From: Nesterenkonia salmonea
GTDB lineage: Bacteria > Actinomycetota > Actinomycetes > Actinomycetales > Micrococcaceae
Reading direction: 5' to 3'
Assembly (NCBI RefSeq): GCF_005771525.1
Contig: NZ_VAVZ01000030.1
Coordinates: 1 to 45,055, forward strand
Length of the DNA stretch: 45,055 bases
The number at the start of each line of letters is the position of its first letter. Position 1 is the first letter of the stretch. This document shows, one piece after another, positions 28,828 through 40,267 of this stretch. Both the position numbers and the translations under genes were made by a program. Below the pieces are notes generated by a model, which saw only the letters and a program-made list of their open reading frames with translations, did no database searches and was not told the origin of the DNA.

Positions 28828-29805
28828 ATGATGCCCGGGGGAAGCAGTGCTGTGGGACTAGGTGACCTGATTCGTGACGCCGTCGGGCGTCTAGCTGAGG
28901 CTGGGATTCCCAGCCCGCAGGCAGATGCTGAACTGCTCGCCGCCCACGTCTGGAGTCTGAGCAGGGCAGAGCTCCAAGCCAAGATGATCTCCGACACCGG
29001 GGAATCAGCAGGCGGTATCGAAGCCCAGGATCGGTTCTGGGCGCTGATCGGGGAGCGTCAACACAGGATCCCCCTCCAGCACCTGACCGGTATGGCGCCA
29101 TTCCGGTGGCTGGAGCTGAAAGTCGGACCCGGGGTGTTCATTCCCCGTCCTGAAACGGAGACTGTGGTAGACCTGGTTCTGCACAAGCTGCGTGAACTCA
29201 GCAGCAAAGGCATCAGCCATCCGCGTGTTGTAGATCTCGGCACAGGATCCGGAGCAATAGCAGCCTCGATTGCCCTGGAATATCCTGCCGCTGAAGTTCA
29301 TGCTGTTGAGGTCTCCACCGAGGCCGCCGCGTGGGCACAGCTCAATTTCGACAACCTCCCACAAGACGCGAGCTCTGTGATCCTGCACCACTGCGATCTG
29401 CGAGATTTTGCTGCTGACTGGCGTAGTGATCCCAACCGCGCCGCAGAATCGTTTGACCTGGTCGTCTCCAACCCGCCGTACATCCCTCCGAATATGGTTC
29501 CCGTCGAGCAGGAGGTCCGCGAGCATGACCCCGACATTGCGCTCTATGGTGGTGGTCCCGACGGATTGGACCTTCCCACAGCAGTGCTGCACACCGCTAA
29601 GGAGGTGCTCGCTTCCGGGGGATGGCTTGTTCTTGAACACGCAGAGGTGCAAGCCGATGCCCTGGCTGCGCTCTGCAGTGGAGACCCAATGTTGGAGGGC
29701 GTTGAAACGCACTGGGACTTGACCGGCAGGAAACGAGCCACCTCTGCGACGATTCAGGGGCCCCGGCGCGGTGCGGTCCAGCACGCATTGAAGCGAACAG
29801 CGTGA
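28828..29805 (+). CDS. prmC: Release-factor glutamine methyltransferase
   Basis: A 325-residue SAM-dependent methyltransferase that modifies the Gln of GGQ in release factors. The N-terminal domain (1-100) has the IPLQHLTGMAPFRWL substrate segment. SAM motif I is VVDLGTGSGAIA; the catalytic NPPY is Asn215-Tyr218 in VVSNPPYIPP. It starts two bases after the prfA stop, so both are translated together. Confidence 0.95.
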   Translation: MMPGGSSAVGLGDLIRDAVGRLAEAGIPSPQADAELLAAHVWSLSRAELQAKMISDTGESAGGIEAQDRFWALIGERQHRIPLQHLTGMAPFRWLELKVGPGVFIPRPETETVVDLVLHKLRELSSKGISHPRVVDLGTGSGAIAASIALEYPAAEVHAVEVSTEAAAWAQLNFDNLPQDASSVILHHCDLRDFAADWRSDPNRAAESFDLVVSNPPYIPPNMVPVEQEVREHDPDIALYGGGPDGLDLPTAVLHTAKEVLASGGWLVLEHAEVQADALAALCSGDPMLEGVETHWDLTGRKRATSATIQGPRRGAVQHALKRTA

Positions 29806-29818
29806 AAGAATACAGCGC

Positions 29819-30466
29819 GTGAGTCAGACCTACGATGTGACGGAGATACCAGCACGCGAAGCCGGCATTGCCGCTGCGCGCAGCGCCCTCAGCCGCGGCG
29901 AGCCCGTGGTGCTTCCGACGGACACCGTCTACGGAATCGGCGTAGACGCCTTCAACCCCCAGGCTGTCGCCGTCCTGCTGGCGGCCAAAGGACGGAACCG
30001 AACGATGCCACCGCCGGTGCTCATTGGCCGCGCGGAGGTCATGGAAGCACTGGCCACTGACATTCCTGAATCAGCGCGAGAACTGGCTGCGACATTCTGG
30101 CCGGGTGCACTGACCCTTATTCTTCAGGCTCAGCCTTCCCTTGCTTGGGACCTAGGAGAGACTCGTGGCACAGTTGCGCTGCGAATGCCGGCCGATGAGG
30201 TCGCACTCGACCTGTTGGGGGCTGTTGGACCTATGGCTGTCTCCAGCGCCAACCGAACAGGCGCACCGGCAGCGACGACCGCCGCAGCAGCCCAGGCAAT
30301 GCTCTCGGAGTCTGTTGCCGTCTACCTCAACGATGGTGAACGTGCCCACCAGCAGGCTTCTACCATCGTTGACTGCACCACGGGCTCACCCACGGTGGTG
30401 CGCCAGGGAGCGATTCCCCTCCACGAGCTCCAGGCCGTGGTGGCCGAGGTGGTCGCGCCGGAGTGA
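29819..30466 (+). CDS. tsaC: L-threonylcarbamoyladenylate synthase (YrdC/TsaC/Sua5 family)
   Basis: A 215-residue YrdC-fold protein that makes threonylcarbamoyl-AMP for the t6A modification of ANN-decoding tRNAs. The ATP/threonine-binding site is marked by PTDTVYGIGVDAF, then AAKGRNRTMPPPVLI and SSANRTGAPAATT. It has only the YrdC domain, not the C-terminal Sua5 domain. Start is GTG; no strong ribosome site is seen. The stop overlaps the next start codon (GTGA). Confidence 0.93.
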   Translation: MSQTYDVTEIPAREAGIAAARSALSRGEPVVLPTDTVYGIGVDAFNPQAVAVLLAAKGRNRTMPPPVLIGRAEVMEALATDIPESARELAATFWPGALTLILQAQPSLAWDLGETRGTVALRMPADEVALDLLGAVGPMAVSSANRTGAPAATTAAAAQAMLSESVAVYLNDGERAHQQASTIVDCTTGSPTVVRQGAIPLHELQAVVAEVVAPE

Positions 30467-31608
30467 TTTACTTTCTGATAGTTCTCACGGTTTCGGCGGG
30501 TGTCACCTACATGTTGACTCCGCCGGTGCGGAGGCTGTCGCTGCGGCTGGGTATCTATACCAGCATTCGTTCACGGGATATCCATACCGAGGTGAAGCCA
30601 CGTTGGGGTGGCGTCGCCATATACGTCGGAATGCTCGCCGGGATCGGCATTTCCGCGCTGATCCCATTGTTTTCGGGAATCTTCGCTGATCTGTCCCAGG
30701 TGACTGGTGTCATTCTCGCCATGACACTGATCATGGTCACCGGAATGGCTGATGATGCCTGGGATATCCACTGGGTGATCAAGCTTGCCGCACAAATCGG
30801 CTCCGGGGTGCTTCTGGTGGTTCACGGCATCCAGCTTGAAGTCATGCCTGTGGGGTGGCTCGGTGTGGGCGGACCCCTTCTGCAAGGTTTTCTTACGGTC
30901 TTCCTCGTGGTGCTGACCATCAATGCATTCAACTTCATTGACGGCCTCGACGGGCTCGCTGCTGGAGTTGCTGCCATCGGCGGTGCGGCGTTCTTCATGT
31001 ACAGCTACTTGCTGACGCTGTCGATCCGCGAGTTCGAACCTTCGCACTTGGCGACCCTGCTCATGGCAGTTCTGGTGGGGGCATGCCTGGGCTTCCTGCC
31101 GCACAACTTTCACCCCTCAAAACTCATCATGGGTGACACAGGCGCCATGCTGCTGGGATTCGTCATGGCCACTGGTGCCGTCATCGCCACCAGTTCCCTA
31201 GAGCTTCACCAGGAACAGTTCCGTTTCCGCAATATCCCGGCCTATATGCCGGTGCTCCTTCCACTGGCCGTCATGGTGCTGCCGGTACTGGACCTCGTGC
31301 TGGCGGTGGTGCGGCGGACCCTGCGCGGGCAGAGTCCTTTCTCACCTGATCGTGGGCACCTGCACCACAAATTGCTGGACTCAGGCTATTCCCACGCGCA
31401 GGCTGTACTGCTGCTCTACCTCTGGGCCGGTCTCATCGCATTTGGCTCCATCTCCTTCAACTTCCTTCCCTGGCAGTTGGTCACGACTGCCATGGCTCTG
31501 ACATTGGGTATCGCGACCCTGCTGACTCTCGGACCCGGAATGCGGAAAAGGGTCAGGAAGAGCAACCGGCGCGCAGCGGCGCGGCAGTCGAAAGAGGACC
31601 TTCCATGA
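30463..31608 (+). CDS. wecA: Polyprenyl-phosphate N-acetylhexosamine-1-phosphate transferase (WecA/TagO-like)
   Basis: A 381-residue, ~11-span membrane enzyme of the GT4 family. Catalytic motifs in order are the DD in GMADDAWD, NFIDGLDGLAAG, the loop motif PHNFHPSKLIMGDTGAML, and the DRGHLHH sugar-recognition loop that is typical of WecA/Rfe and not of MraY. It links GlcNAc-1-phosphate to undecaprenyl- or decaprenyl-phosphate and so starts the arabinogalactan, teichoic-acid or other cell-wall glycopolymers. Its position between tsaC and the atp genes is as in mycobacteria. GTG start overlaps the preceding stop. Confidence 0.93.
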   Translation: MIYFLIVLTVSAGVTYMLTPPVRRLSLRLGIYTSIRSRDIHTEVKPRWGGVAIYVGMLAGIGISALIPLFSGIFADLSQVTGVILAMTLIMVTGMADDAWDIHWVIKLAAQIGSGVLLVVHGIQLEVMPVGWLGVGGPLLQGFLTVFLVVLTINAFNFIDGLDGLAAGVAAIGGAAFFMYSYLLTLSIREFEPSHLATLLMAVLVGACLGFLPHNFHPSKLIMGDTGAMLLGFVMATGAVIATSSLELHQEQFRFRNIPAYMPVLLPLAVMVLPVLDLVLAVVRRTLRGQSPFSPDRGHLHHKLLDSGYSHAQAVLLLYLWAGLIAFGSISFNFLPWQLVTTAMALTLGIATLLTLGPGMRKRVRKSNRRAAARQSKEDLP

Positions 31609-32003
31609 CCGGCACCGGCTGGCGGCAAGTGCTCGTGAGAACCACAGCAGCGGGTGTGGCGACGCTTGTCGCCGTCACGGTCACCGCCTTGCTGTTCCAA
31701 GGAAGTCCCGCGGCAGTCTCTGCGGCAGCCGGGGGAGGCATCGTCGTCGTACTGTCCTTTCTGTCGCTTGCCCTGATCGACTGGGCTGAGCGGCACCGAC
31801 CGCATCTGTCCATCCCGCTGTTCATGATGGGCTTCGGTGTGAAAATCGCTGCTCTGGCCCTCGTGATGCCCTTCGTCCAGCCAGGAGACTGGCTGAGTCC
31901 AGCGTGGGCTCTCGCGGCTGGAATCGCAGTCTTGCTGGTGTGGCAAGTAGCCGAAGTCCTCAGTTTTGCGAAGATGCGGCTGGCCGTTGAACCTGATGCG
32001 TAG
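31605..32003 (+). CDS. Small AtpI-like membrane protein
   Basis: A 132-residue protein with four hydrophobic segments, the last ending in a short charged tail. Its position just before atpB, and overlapping wecA by four bases (ATGA), equals the actinobacterial ATP-synthase-associated AtpI/Rv1303-type protein. AtpI has been linked to assembly of the c-ring or Mg2+ transport in other bacteria. The sequence itself is poorly conserved, so the assignment rests on topology and place. Confidence 0.75.
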   Translation: MTGTGWRQVLVRTTAAGVATLVAVTVTALLFQGSPAAVSAAAGGGIVVVLSFLSLALIDWAERHRPHLSIPLFMMGFGVKIAALALVMPFVQPGDWLSPAWALAAGIAVLLVWQVAEVLSFAKMRLAVEPDA

Positions 32004-32175
32004 TTTTTCTACCGCTTGTAGTAGTGTTGTCACAGCTGGATAACGTGCCGTGCACGGCGGTGAGCTTTGGTAGGCTTAGCCCGGGCCGCGGCTGGTTGTC
32101 TATGCGCCGACTTCCCTCGCCCGAACACGAGATCAGTATGTCTCGATCTTTCGACGACCGATGAGAGGACCAGCG

Positions 32176-32985
32176 TTGTCATCGCTTGCCCTGAGTGCCG
32201 CCGAAGAGGGTGGCTTCCAGCCGCCCACTATCAGTGAGACCCACCTTCCGGACATTCTCCCGTGGATGGCGCCCTGGGGCACCGGCTTCGGTAAAAACAT
32301 GCTGATGGTGATTCTGGCCGTTGTGCTGATCACCTGGCTGTTTAGCTTCGCCATTCGCAAGCAAGCCCTAGTCCCATCCCGCGGACAGTACCTGGCTGAA
32401 TCCGCCTACGGTTTCGTGCGCAACACCATGGGCCGGGACATCCTGGGGGATAAGCACTTCAAGCCGTGGATTCCACTTCTCTTCACGGTCTTTTTCTTTG
32501 TGCTCTTCAACAACCTGTTCGGAGCAATCCCCGGGTTGCAGATGCCCACATTCTCCCACGCCGGCCCCGCCTATGCCCTGGCAGGCATCATCTGGGTCAC
32601 CTGGATTGCCTTGGGGTTCAAACTCCACGGTGCGAAGTTCATGAAGCTCATGACCGTCCCATCGGGAGTGCCCAAGCCCCTGCTGCTCATTCTTACTCCT
32701 CTGGAGTTCCTCTCCAACTTCATCATCCGGCCCCTGACGCACAGTCTGCGTCTGATGGCCGTGATGTTGGCTGGCCACATTATCGTGATGCTTGCCGGTT
32801 CCGGAGCCGAGTTCCTCATCGCCCAGCAGGAAGGCATTGCCAACGCAGGTTTGGGCGTCGCCGTCCTGATTGGCTCGATCCCGCTGTACTTCTTGGAACT
32901 GATCATGATGGTCCTGCAGGCGTTCGTCTTCGCTCTGCTGACCGCCATCTACATCCAAGGTTCCATAGAAGCCGACGCCCACTGA
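32176..32985 (+). CDS. atpB: ATP synthase Fo subunit a
   Basis: A subunit a of about 269 residues with five to six spans. Helix 4 carries the essential Arg of the proton channel in [14 protein letters not shown]. The Asn usual two residues after 'RLFG' is Val here (RLMAV), which is odd. TTG at 32176 is preferred because GAGAGGA lies seven bases upstream and the N-terminus then starts as in other Micrococcales; an ATG at 32161 is in frame but has no ribosome site. The 172-base gap upstream has no certain promoter; TTGTAG (32016-32021) with TAACGT (32041-32046) is a weak candidate. Confidence 0.93.
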   Translation: MSSLALSAAEEGGFQPPTISETHLPDILPWMAPWGTGFGKNMLMVILAVVLITWLFSFAIRKQALVPSRGQYLAESAYGFVRNTMGRDILGDKHFKPWIPLLFTVFFFVLFNNLFGAIPGLQMPTFSHAGPAYALAGIIWVTWIALGFKLHGAKFMKLMTVPSGVPKPLLLILTPLEFLSNFIIRPLTHSLRLMAVMLAGHIIVMLAGSGAEFLIAQQEGIANAGLGVAVLIGSIPLYFLELIMMVLQAFVFALLTAIYIQGSIEADAH

Positions 32986-33067
32986 TCCTGTAAGACCCGC
33001 AACTAACGAGTTCCCGCACAACTTTCCGGTGAAAGACACCGGAAGCGAGACAGAAAGAGAGAAATAC

Positions 33068-33271
33068 ATGGAAGGCACCCTGAACATGATCGGCCTCGGC
33101 CTCGCTGGCTTCGGCGCGGCCATCGCGATCGGCATGGTCTTCGCTGCCTACCTCAATGGTGTGGCACGTCAGCCGGAGGCTCAGCGTGTGCTGCAGCCCA
33201 TCGCGCTGCTCGGCTTCGCCCTTGCTGAGGCCGTGTTCATTCTGGCCATCGTCTTCGCCTTTGTGCTCTGA
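33068..33271 (+). CDS. atpE: ATP synthase Fo subunit c
   Basis: A 67-residue two-helix proteolipid. The polar loop is RQP (34-36), and Glu54 in [10 protein letters not shown] is the proton-binding carboxylate in helix 2. No sodium-type ligand set is seen, so it is probably proton-driven. ATG at 33068 follows a purine-rich AGAAAGAGAG; a frame open to 33029 adds only polar residues that no subunit c has. Confidence 0.95.
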   Translation: MEGTLNMIGLGLAGFGAAIAIGMVFAAYLNGVARQPEAQRVLQPIALLGFALAEAVFILAIVFAFVL

Positions 33272-33351
33272 CATAGGTTCAGCAGACACGCAGCCGTCGC
33301 ATATGACGGCAGCTTAAGAAGACCGTCAGACTAGTGAAGATGGGTGAACAC

Positions 33352-33912
33352 ATGATCAGCACAACACTGATCCGGGCAGCGGAGTATGAAGATGCTAATC
33401 CGTTGATCCCGAACCCTTGGGAAGCTGCAGTAGCCGGCATCGGCTTCATCGTGCTTTTCATCATTGTCGTCAAGGTAATCGCCCCAAGGTTTGAGCAGTC
33501 ATACCAAAACCGTGTGGAAGCGATTGAAGGCGGCATTAACCAGGCGGAGGAGGCCAAGGCTGAGGCTGAGGCTCTGAAGGCTGAGTATGAGAAGCAGCTG
33601 GCTGATTCACGCGCTGAGGCGTCCAAGATTCGTGAAGAAGCTCGGGCGGAAGGTGCGCAGCTGATCTCAGAGGCCCAGGAGAAGGCCGCCGCTGAGAGTG
33701 CCCGCATCCGCGAACAGGCTCAGGCTCAGATCGAAGCTGACCGTGCAGCTGCCGCAGCCTCCTTGAAGTCTGAGGTCGGAACTCTGGCGACGCAGCTGGC
33801 GTCGAAGATTGTCGGCGAGGCCCTCGAGGACGATGCTCGCTCCAGCCGCGTTGTGGATCGATTCCTTGCAGATCTCGATGCTGAGCAGCAGACGCAGGGG
33901 GCAACGCAGTAA
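33352..33912 (+). CDS. atpF: ATP synthase Fo subunit b
   Basis: About 186 residues: one membrane helix at 20-42 (GIGFIVLFIIVVKVI), then a long Ala/Glu/Lys/Arg coiled coil rich in EARAEG and AAESARIREQA, ending in TLATQLASKIVGEAL, a delta-binding segment. It is the peripheral stalk. ATG 33352 matches the family N-terminus; GTG 33334 and ATG 33340 are in-frame options. The stop overlaps atpH (TAATG). Confidence 0.94.
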   Translation: MISTTLIRAAEYEDANPLIPNPWEAAVAGIGFIVLFIIVVKVIAPRFEQSYQNRVEAIEGGINQAEEAKAEAEALKAEYEKQLADSRAEASKIREEARAEGAQLISEAQEKAAAESARIREQAQAQIEADRAAAAASLKSEVGTLATQLASKIVGEALEDDARSSRVVDRFLADLDAEQQTQGATQ

Positions 33913-34739
33913 TGGCAGTGCAGTTCAGCGGATCCAGTCGGTCTAGGGCGTCTTTAAAGACGTTGGAGAGCGAATTGGAGGAGACCATCACAGCGGCTGA
34001 CCTCGCCGTTGCCGATGAGCTGTTCACCGCGCTCGATGTGCTGGACGGCTCTGCGGCTCTACGCCGATCCTTGACTGATCCTTCGCGTGAGCCCACTGCT
34101 CGCGTGGAGGTCATCAGGTCTTTGTTCAATGCGGGAGCTCAGCCTGCGACCGTAAAAGTTCTCGAGGCTGCAGTAGCTCAGCGGTGGAGCAAAGAACGTG
34201 ATCTGGGTGACGCGTTGGAGACCCTTGCCGTCACCGCTGTGGCGGCGAAGGCTGAGAGCCAAGGGCTCCAGGGGCTGGAGGATCTTGAAAGCGCATTGTT
34301 GAGCTTTCGCCGAACCATCGCCCAATCCCACGATCTCCAGCACGCACTCAGTGAGGACCAGGCACCGGCAGCAGCCAAGCAGAAGCTCGCCGGACAGTTG
34401 ACTTCACAGGCCTCACCCGAGGCGCGCCTGCTGATCGACCGAGCCGTCACCTCGCCTCGGGGATTGCGCACTTCCGCGTTGATCGAGCGGTTCGCCGCGG
34501 TGATAGCAGCCCGGCAGGACCGTTGGATCGCCCAGGTGACTGTGGCGAAAGATCTGGGCAGTTCGTATCTGCACAAACTGTCCTCGAGCTTGGACAAATA
34601 CTTCGGCAGGGAGCTGAAGCTGGATGTTGTGGTTGATCCTTCTGTGATCGGCGGCATCCGAGTCCAGGTTGGGGACGAAGTGGTAGACAGCACTGTCGCC
34701 GCTCGACTTAATGAGCTGAACCGCACAATCGCCAGCTAG
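33912..34739 (+). CDS. atpH: ATP synthase F1 subunit delta
   Basis: A 275-residue OSCP/delta subunit. The N-terminal helical domain binds alpha; the C-terminal signature GGIRVQVGDEVVDSTVAARLNEL (in two parts) is typical. Longer than the E. coli delta (177 residues), as in most actinobacteria. Starts within the atpF stop codon. Confidence 0.93.
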   Translation: MAVQFSGSSRSRASLKTLESELEETITAADLAVADELFTALDVLDGSAALRRSLTDPSREPTARVEVIRSLFNAGAQPATVKVLEAAVAQRWSKERDLGDALETLAVTAVAAKAESQGLQGLEDLESALLSFRRTIAQSHDLQHALSEDQAPAAAKQKLAGQLTSQASPEARLLIDRAVTSPRGLRTSALIERFAAVIAARQDRWIAQVTVAKDLGSSYLHKLSSSLDKYFGRELKLDVVVDPSVIGGIRVQVGDEVVDSTVAARLNELNRTIAS

Positions 34740-34820
34740 CACCGCTAGCCCGACTGACAACTTTTGACCCATACGGCCGTGCTGGACACGGCCACTGATA
34801 GAGGAGAGCAGGGACTGCAG

Positions 34821-36449
34821 ATGGCCGATTTGACCATCAATGCCGATGACGTCCGCAACGCCTTGAACGAGTTCGCCGCGTCCTATGACCCGGGGAGTGC
34901 CGAGCGCACTGAGGTCGGGCGCGTGATCTCCGCGGCTGACGGTATTGCACGAGTTGAGGGTTTGCCCTCGACGATGTCGAACGAACTTCTTCGCTTCGAA
35001 GACGGCACACTGGGCCTCGCCCAGAACCTCGACACTCGAGAAATCGGCGTCGTGGTGCTTGGTGCCTTCGCCGGAATCGAAGAAGGACAGGAAGTCACAC
35101 GGACAGGGGAGGTGCTCTCCGTCCCGGTGGGCGATGAGTTCCTCGGCCGTGTGGTGGACCCTCTGGGTGCACCTATTGATGACCTCGGTGCCATCGAGGC
35201 CGAATCTCGCCGTGCATTGGAACTCCAGGCACCTTCAGTGGTGCAGCGTAAATCGGTCCACGAGCCGCTGCAGACCGGTATCAAAGCTATCGACGCGATG
35301 ATCCCGATCGGTCGCGGTCAGCGCCAGCTGATCATTGGGGACCGCCAGACCGGTAAGACCGCTATCGGTATCGACGCCATTCTTAACCAGAAGGCGAACT
35401 GGGAATCCGGTGATGTGAACAAGCAGGTGCGCTGCGTCTACGTGGCTGTGGGCCAGAAGGCATCCACCATCGCAGCCGTTCGCCAGACACTGGCCGACCG
35501 TGGCGCTCTGGAGTACACCACCATCGTTGCTTCTCCAGCTTCTGACCCTGCGGGCTTCAAATACCTGGCCCCGTTCGCGGGTTCTGCTATCGGTCAGCAC
35601 TGGATGTACGGCGGCAAGCACGTCCTGATCATCTTTGATGATCTCTCGAAGCAGGCTGAAGCGTACCGCGCTGTGTCGTTGCTGCTGCGCCGCCCGCCGG
35701 GGCGTGAAGCCTTCCCCGGTGACGTTTTCTACTTACACTCGCGTCTTCTGGAGCGTTGTGCGAAGCTCTCCGATGAATTGGGCGCAGGTTCAATGACGGG
35801 TCTGCCCATCATCGAGACCAAAGCCAATGACGTTTCGGCATATATCCCGACCAACGTCATCTCGATCACCGACGGCCAGATCTTCTTGCAGTCTGACCTG
35901 TTCAACGCGAACCAGCGGCCTGCTGTCGACGTCGGTATCTCGGTCTCACGAGTCGGTGGTGCCGCGCAGGTCAAGGCCATGAAGAAGGTCTCGGGAACGC
36001 TCAAGCTGGACCTTGCTCAGTACCGCGACATGCAGGCGTTCGCAATGTTCGCCTCTGACCTCGATCCCGCCACGCGCAAGCAGCTGACTCGCGGTGAACG
36101 TCAGACTGAGCTGCTCAAGCAGCCGCAGTACACCCCGTTTCCCGTCGAGGAGCAGGTGGTGTCTATCTGGGCCGGTGCCCAAGGTCACCTGGACGACATT
36201 GAGCTGGCTGATATCAAGCGTTTCGAAGCAGAGTGGATTGAGCACCTGCGTCGGAAGACTGATGTGCTGACCAACCTCGCTTCGAGTGGGAAGCTCGAGG
36301 ATGACACGCTGAACACCCTCAACGGGGAAATCGAGACATTCAAGCGCAACTTCCACTCCGAAGGTGCAGAGTCACTGGTTGGTAACGAAACCGCTGAGGC
36401 GCTCTCCGACGAGGACATCAAGCAGGAAGAGATCTCCACCTCCAAGTGA
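34821..36449 (+). CDS. atpA: ATP synthase F1 subunit alpha
   Basis: A 542-residue alpha subunit with Walker A GDRQTGKT at 173-180 and the alpha-specific tail. [19 protein letters not shown] appears as [16 protein letters not shown], including the Arg finger. ATG at 34821 has GGGA upstream; the frame is open to 34764. A C-terminal extension of about 30 acidic residues is present, as in other actinobacteria. Confidence 0.97.
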   Translation: MADLTINADDVRNALNEFAASYDPGSAERTEVGRVISAADGIARVEGLPSTMSNELLRFEDGTLGLAQNLDTREIGVVVLGAFAGIEEGQEVTRTGEVLSVPVGDEFLGRVVDPLGAPIDDLGAIEAESRRALELQAPSVVQRKSVHEPLQTGIKAIDAMIPIGRGQRQLIIGDRQTGKTAIGIDAILNQKANWESGDVNKQVRCVYVAVGQKASTIAAVRQTLADRGALEYTTIVASPASDPAGFKYLAPFAGSAIGQHWMYGGKHVLIIFDDLSKQAEAYRAVSLLLRRPPGREAFPGDVFYLHSRLLERCAKLSDELGAGSMTGLPIIETKANDVSAYIPTNVISITDGQIFLQSDLFNANQRPAVDVGISVSRVGGAAQVKAMKKVSGTLKLDLAQYRDMQAFAMFASDLDPATRKQLTRGERQTELLKQPQYTPFPVEEQVVSIWAGAQGHLDDIELADIKRFEAEWIEHLRRKTDVLTNLASSGKLEDDTLNTLNGEIETFKRNFHSEGAESLVGNETAEALSDEDIKQEEISTSK

Positions 36450-36492
36450 GCGTGGACTGACTCTTCGACGTTGAACTAAGGGAAGGACAAGC

Positions 36493-38857
<2,365 letters not shown>

Positions 38858-38862
38858 TCCTG

Positions 38863-39126
38863 ATGGCTACACTTGACGTACAAGTCGTTGCGACCGACCA
38901 CGCGGTGTGGTCAGGTGAAGCGAAGTCCCTCACCGGCCGCACAATTGAAGGCGACATCGGGATCCTTCCCGGACACACGCCGGTGCTTGCTCTCCTGGCC
39001 GAGGGAGAACTTGTCATCGAACCAGTCGAAGGGGGCACAGTAAAGGCGCACGTCAAGGGAGGGTTCTTCTCCGTGGACTCTGACAAGATCACTGTTGTCG
39101 CCGATGAAGCGGATGTGTCTGAGTAG
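38863..39126 (+). CDS. atpC: ATP synthase F1 subunit epsilon (short form)
   Basis: An 87-residue epsilon subunit that consists only of the N-terminal beta sandwich (TGRTIEGDIGILPGHTPVLALLAEGELVIE in parts); the C-terminal helical, inhibitory domain found in E. coli is absent. Short epsilon subunits are frequent in actinobacteria. It starts five bases after atpD stop and ends the operon. Confidence 0.93.
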   Translation: MATLDVQVVATDHAVWSGEAKSLTGRTIEGDIGILPGHTPVLALLAEGELVIEPVEGGTVKAHVKGGFFSVDSDKITVVADEADVSE

Positions 39127-39155
39127 TCCCTAGCAACGCTCTATATCTGTCTCAT

Positions 39156-39187
39156 CTGATGGCCCCGACACATGTTGGGGCCATCAG
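39156..39187 (+). terminator. Terminator of the atp operon
   Basis: CTGATGGCCCC (39156-39166) and GGGGCCATCAG (39177-39187) pair perfectly over 11 bases with a 10-base loop. The following TGTTTG is T-rich. It ends the long argS-atp block. Confidence 0.82.
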
Positions 39188-39217
39188 TGTTTGAGTTCGT
39201 GGCCACGGGTTCTCCGG

Positions 39218-39223
39218 TAGGAT
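39218..39223 (+). promoter_or_regulatory. -10 box of a probable leaderless nucS promoter
   Basis: TAGGAT is followed after eight bases by the GTG of nucS. The -35 box is not clear. Confidence 0.4.
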
Positions 39224-39231
39224 CAATAACC

Positions 39232-39924
39232 GTGCGATTAGTGATTGCCAGTTGCTCAGTCAACTACTCTGGACGTCTGAACGCCCATCTCGCGTTGGCC
39301 AAACGGCTCATCATGGTCAAAGCCGATGGTGCCGTGCTCATTCACTCCGACGGTGGTTCCTATAAGCCGCTCAACTGGATGTCACCCCCTGCGGTGCTCA
39401 AAGTCTCAGATCCCGATGAGCATCAGGCAAAAGCTGGTATTCAAGAAGTCTGGACGGTCTCGGCAGAGAAGTCTGATGACCAGCTCAGCATCCTGATCAC
39501 TGAAATCCACCATGAGATTGCTCATGAGCTGGGCACGGACCCCGGATTAGTCAAAGACGGAGTAGAGGCTGATCTGCAGCGCCTGCTCGCGGAGCAGATT
39601 GAACGCCTCGGTGATGGACATACGCTCATTCGCCGGGAACATGCCACACCCATCGGCCCCGTCGACATACTCGCCAGAGGCCCCGGCGGGGTCGTTGCTG
39701 TCGAGCTGAAACGCCGAGGTGATATCGACGGCGTCGAGCAGCTCACGCGCTATCTGGAGCTCCTCAACCGCGATCCACTCCTGTCGCCGGTCGCAGGTGT
39801 CTTCGCTGCCCAGCAGATTAAACCCCAGGCTCGGACACTCGCCGAGGACCGGGGAATTCGCTGCGTGGTTCTGGACTATGACGAGATGAAAGGTGAGGAG
39901 TCCGGAGCTCCCCGACTTTTCTGA
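39232..39924 (+). CDS. nucS: Mismatch-specific endonuclease NucS/EndoMS
   Basis: A 230-residue protein of the NucS/EndoMS type, which gives actinobacteria lacking MutS-MutL a non-canonical mismatch repair. The N-terminal DNA-binding domain begins [15 protein letters not shown]. The PD-(D/E)xK catalytic core shows [22 protein letters not shown] in parts GPVDIL and VAVELKRRG, then [13 protein letters not shown] at 39232 gives the usual size; the frame is open to 39172, inside the atp terminator. Confidence 0.95.
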   Translation: MRLVIASCSVNYSGRLNAHLALAKRLIMVKADGAVLIHSDGGSYKPLNWMSPPAVLKVSDPDEHQAKAGIQEVWTVSAEKSDDQLSILITEIHHEIAHELGTDPGLVKDGVEADLQRLLAEQIERLGDGHTLIRREHATPIGPVDILARGPGGVVAVELKRRGDIDGVEQLTRYLELLNRDPLLSPVAGVFAAQQIKPQARTLAEDRGIRCVVLDYDEMKGEESGAPRLF

Positions 39925-39951
39925 ATCGAAACCCGCACCTCCTCCAGATAC

Positions 39952-40263
39952 TCAGGCGGAGATCCGCCAGCAGTGAGTGTGCCAGTGGCGGCGCTCGGAA
40001 GCCGCACTGTCATCGCCGAAAATCCAGTCGGCACGCCATGCGACAATATGGGCGGTCCCGATGCTGATTGGCGTGGTGCAGGCGGGACAGACGTATTCTT
40101 TGGTGGCAGCTAGGCCGGAGATATGCCGGACGTAGTACTCACCGTCCCGACGCTTCACGCGTGCCGAGGTGAGGCCGCCCGGTGCCATCGAGTTGGCGGT
40201 CAAAGGACGGTGCTGCTGCTGCCATTTGGAGCCGCCGCGACGTCGTCCTTTTCCTTTTCCCAC
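39952..40263 (-). CDS. Small basic protein with a zinc-binding Cys/His cluster
   Basis: About 103 residues. The head is very basic (GKGKGRRRGGSKWQQQ). The body contains CPACTTPISIGTAHIVAW followed by RRHWHTHCW, giving a C-x2-C ... H-x3-C type cluster as in a zinc ribbon or HNH-like finger. Similar small proteins in actinobacterial genomes are annotated 'ATP/GTP-binding protein' without proof, so I give no function. GTG at 40263 is chosen since homologous sequence begins there; the longer frame overlaps the protease gene. It follows the protease gene by 4 bases, so the two are co-transcribed. Confidence 0.72.
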   Translation of the reverse strand: MGKGKGRRRGGSKWQQQHRPLTANSMAPGGLTSARVKRRDGEYYVRHISGLAATKEYVCPACTTPISIGTAHIVAWRADWIFGDDSAASERRHWHTHCWRISA

Positions 40264-40267
40264 CGTC

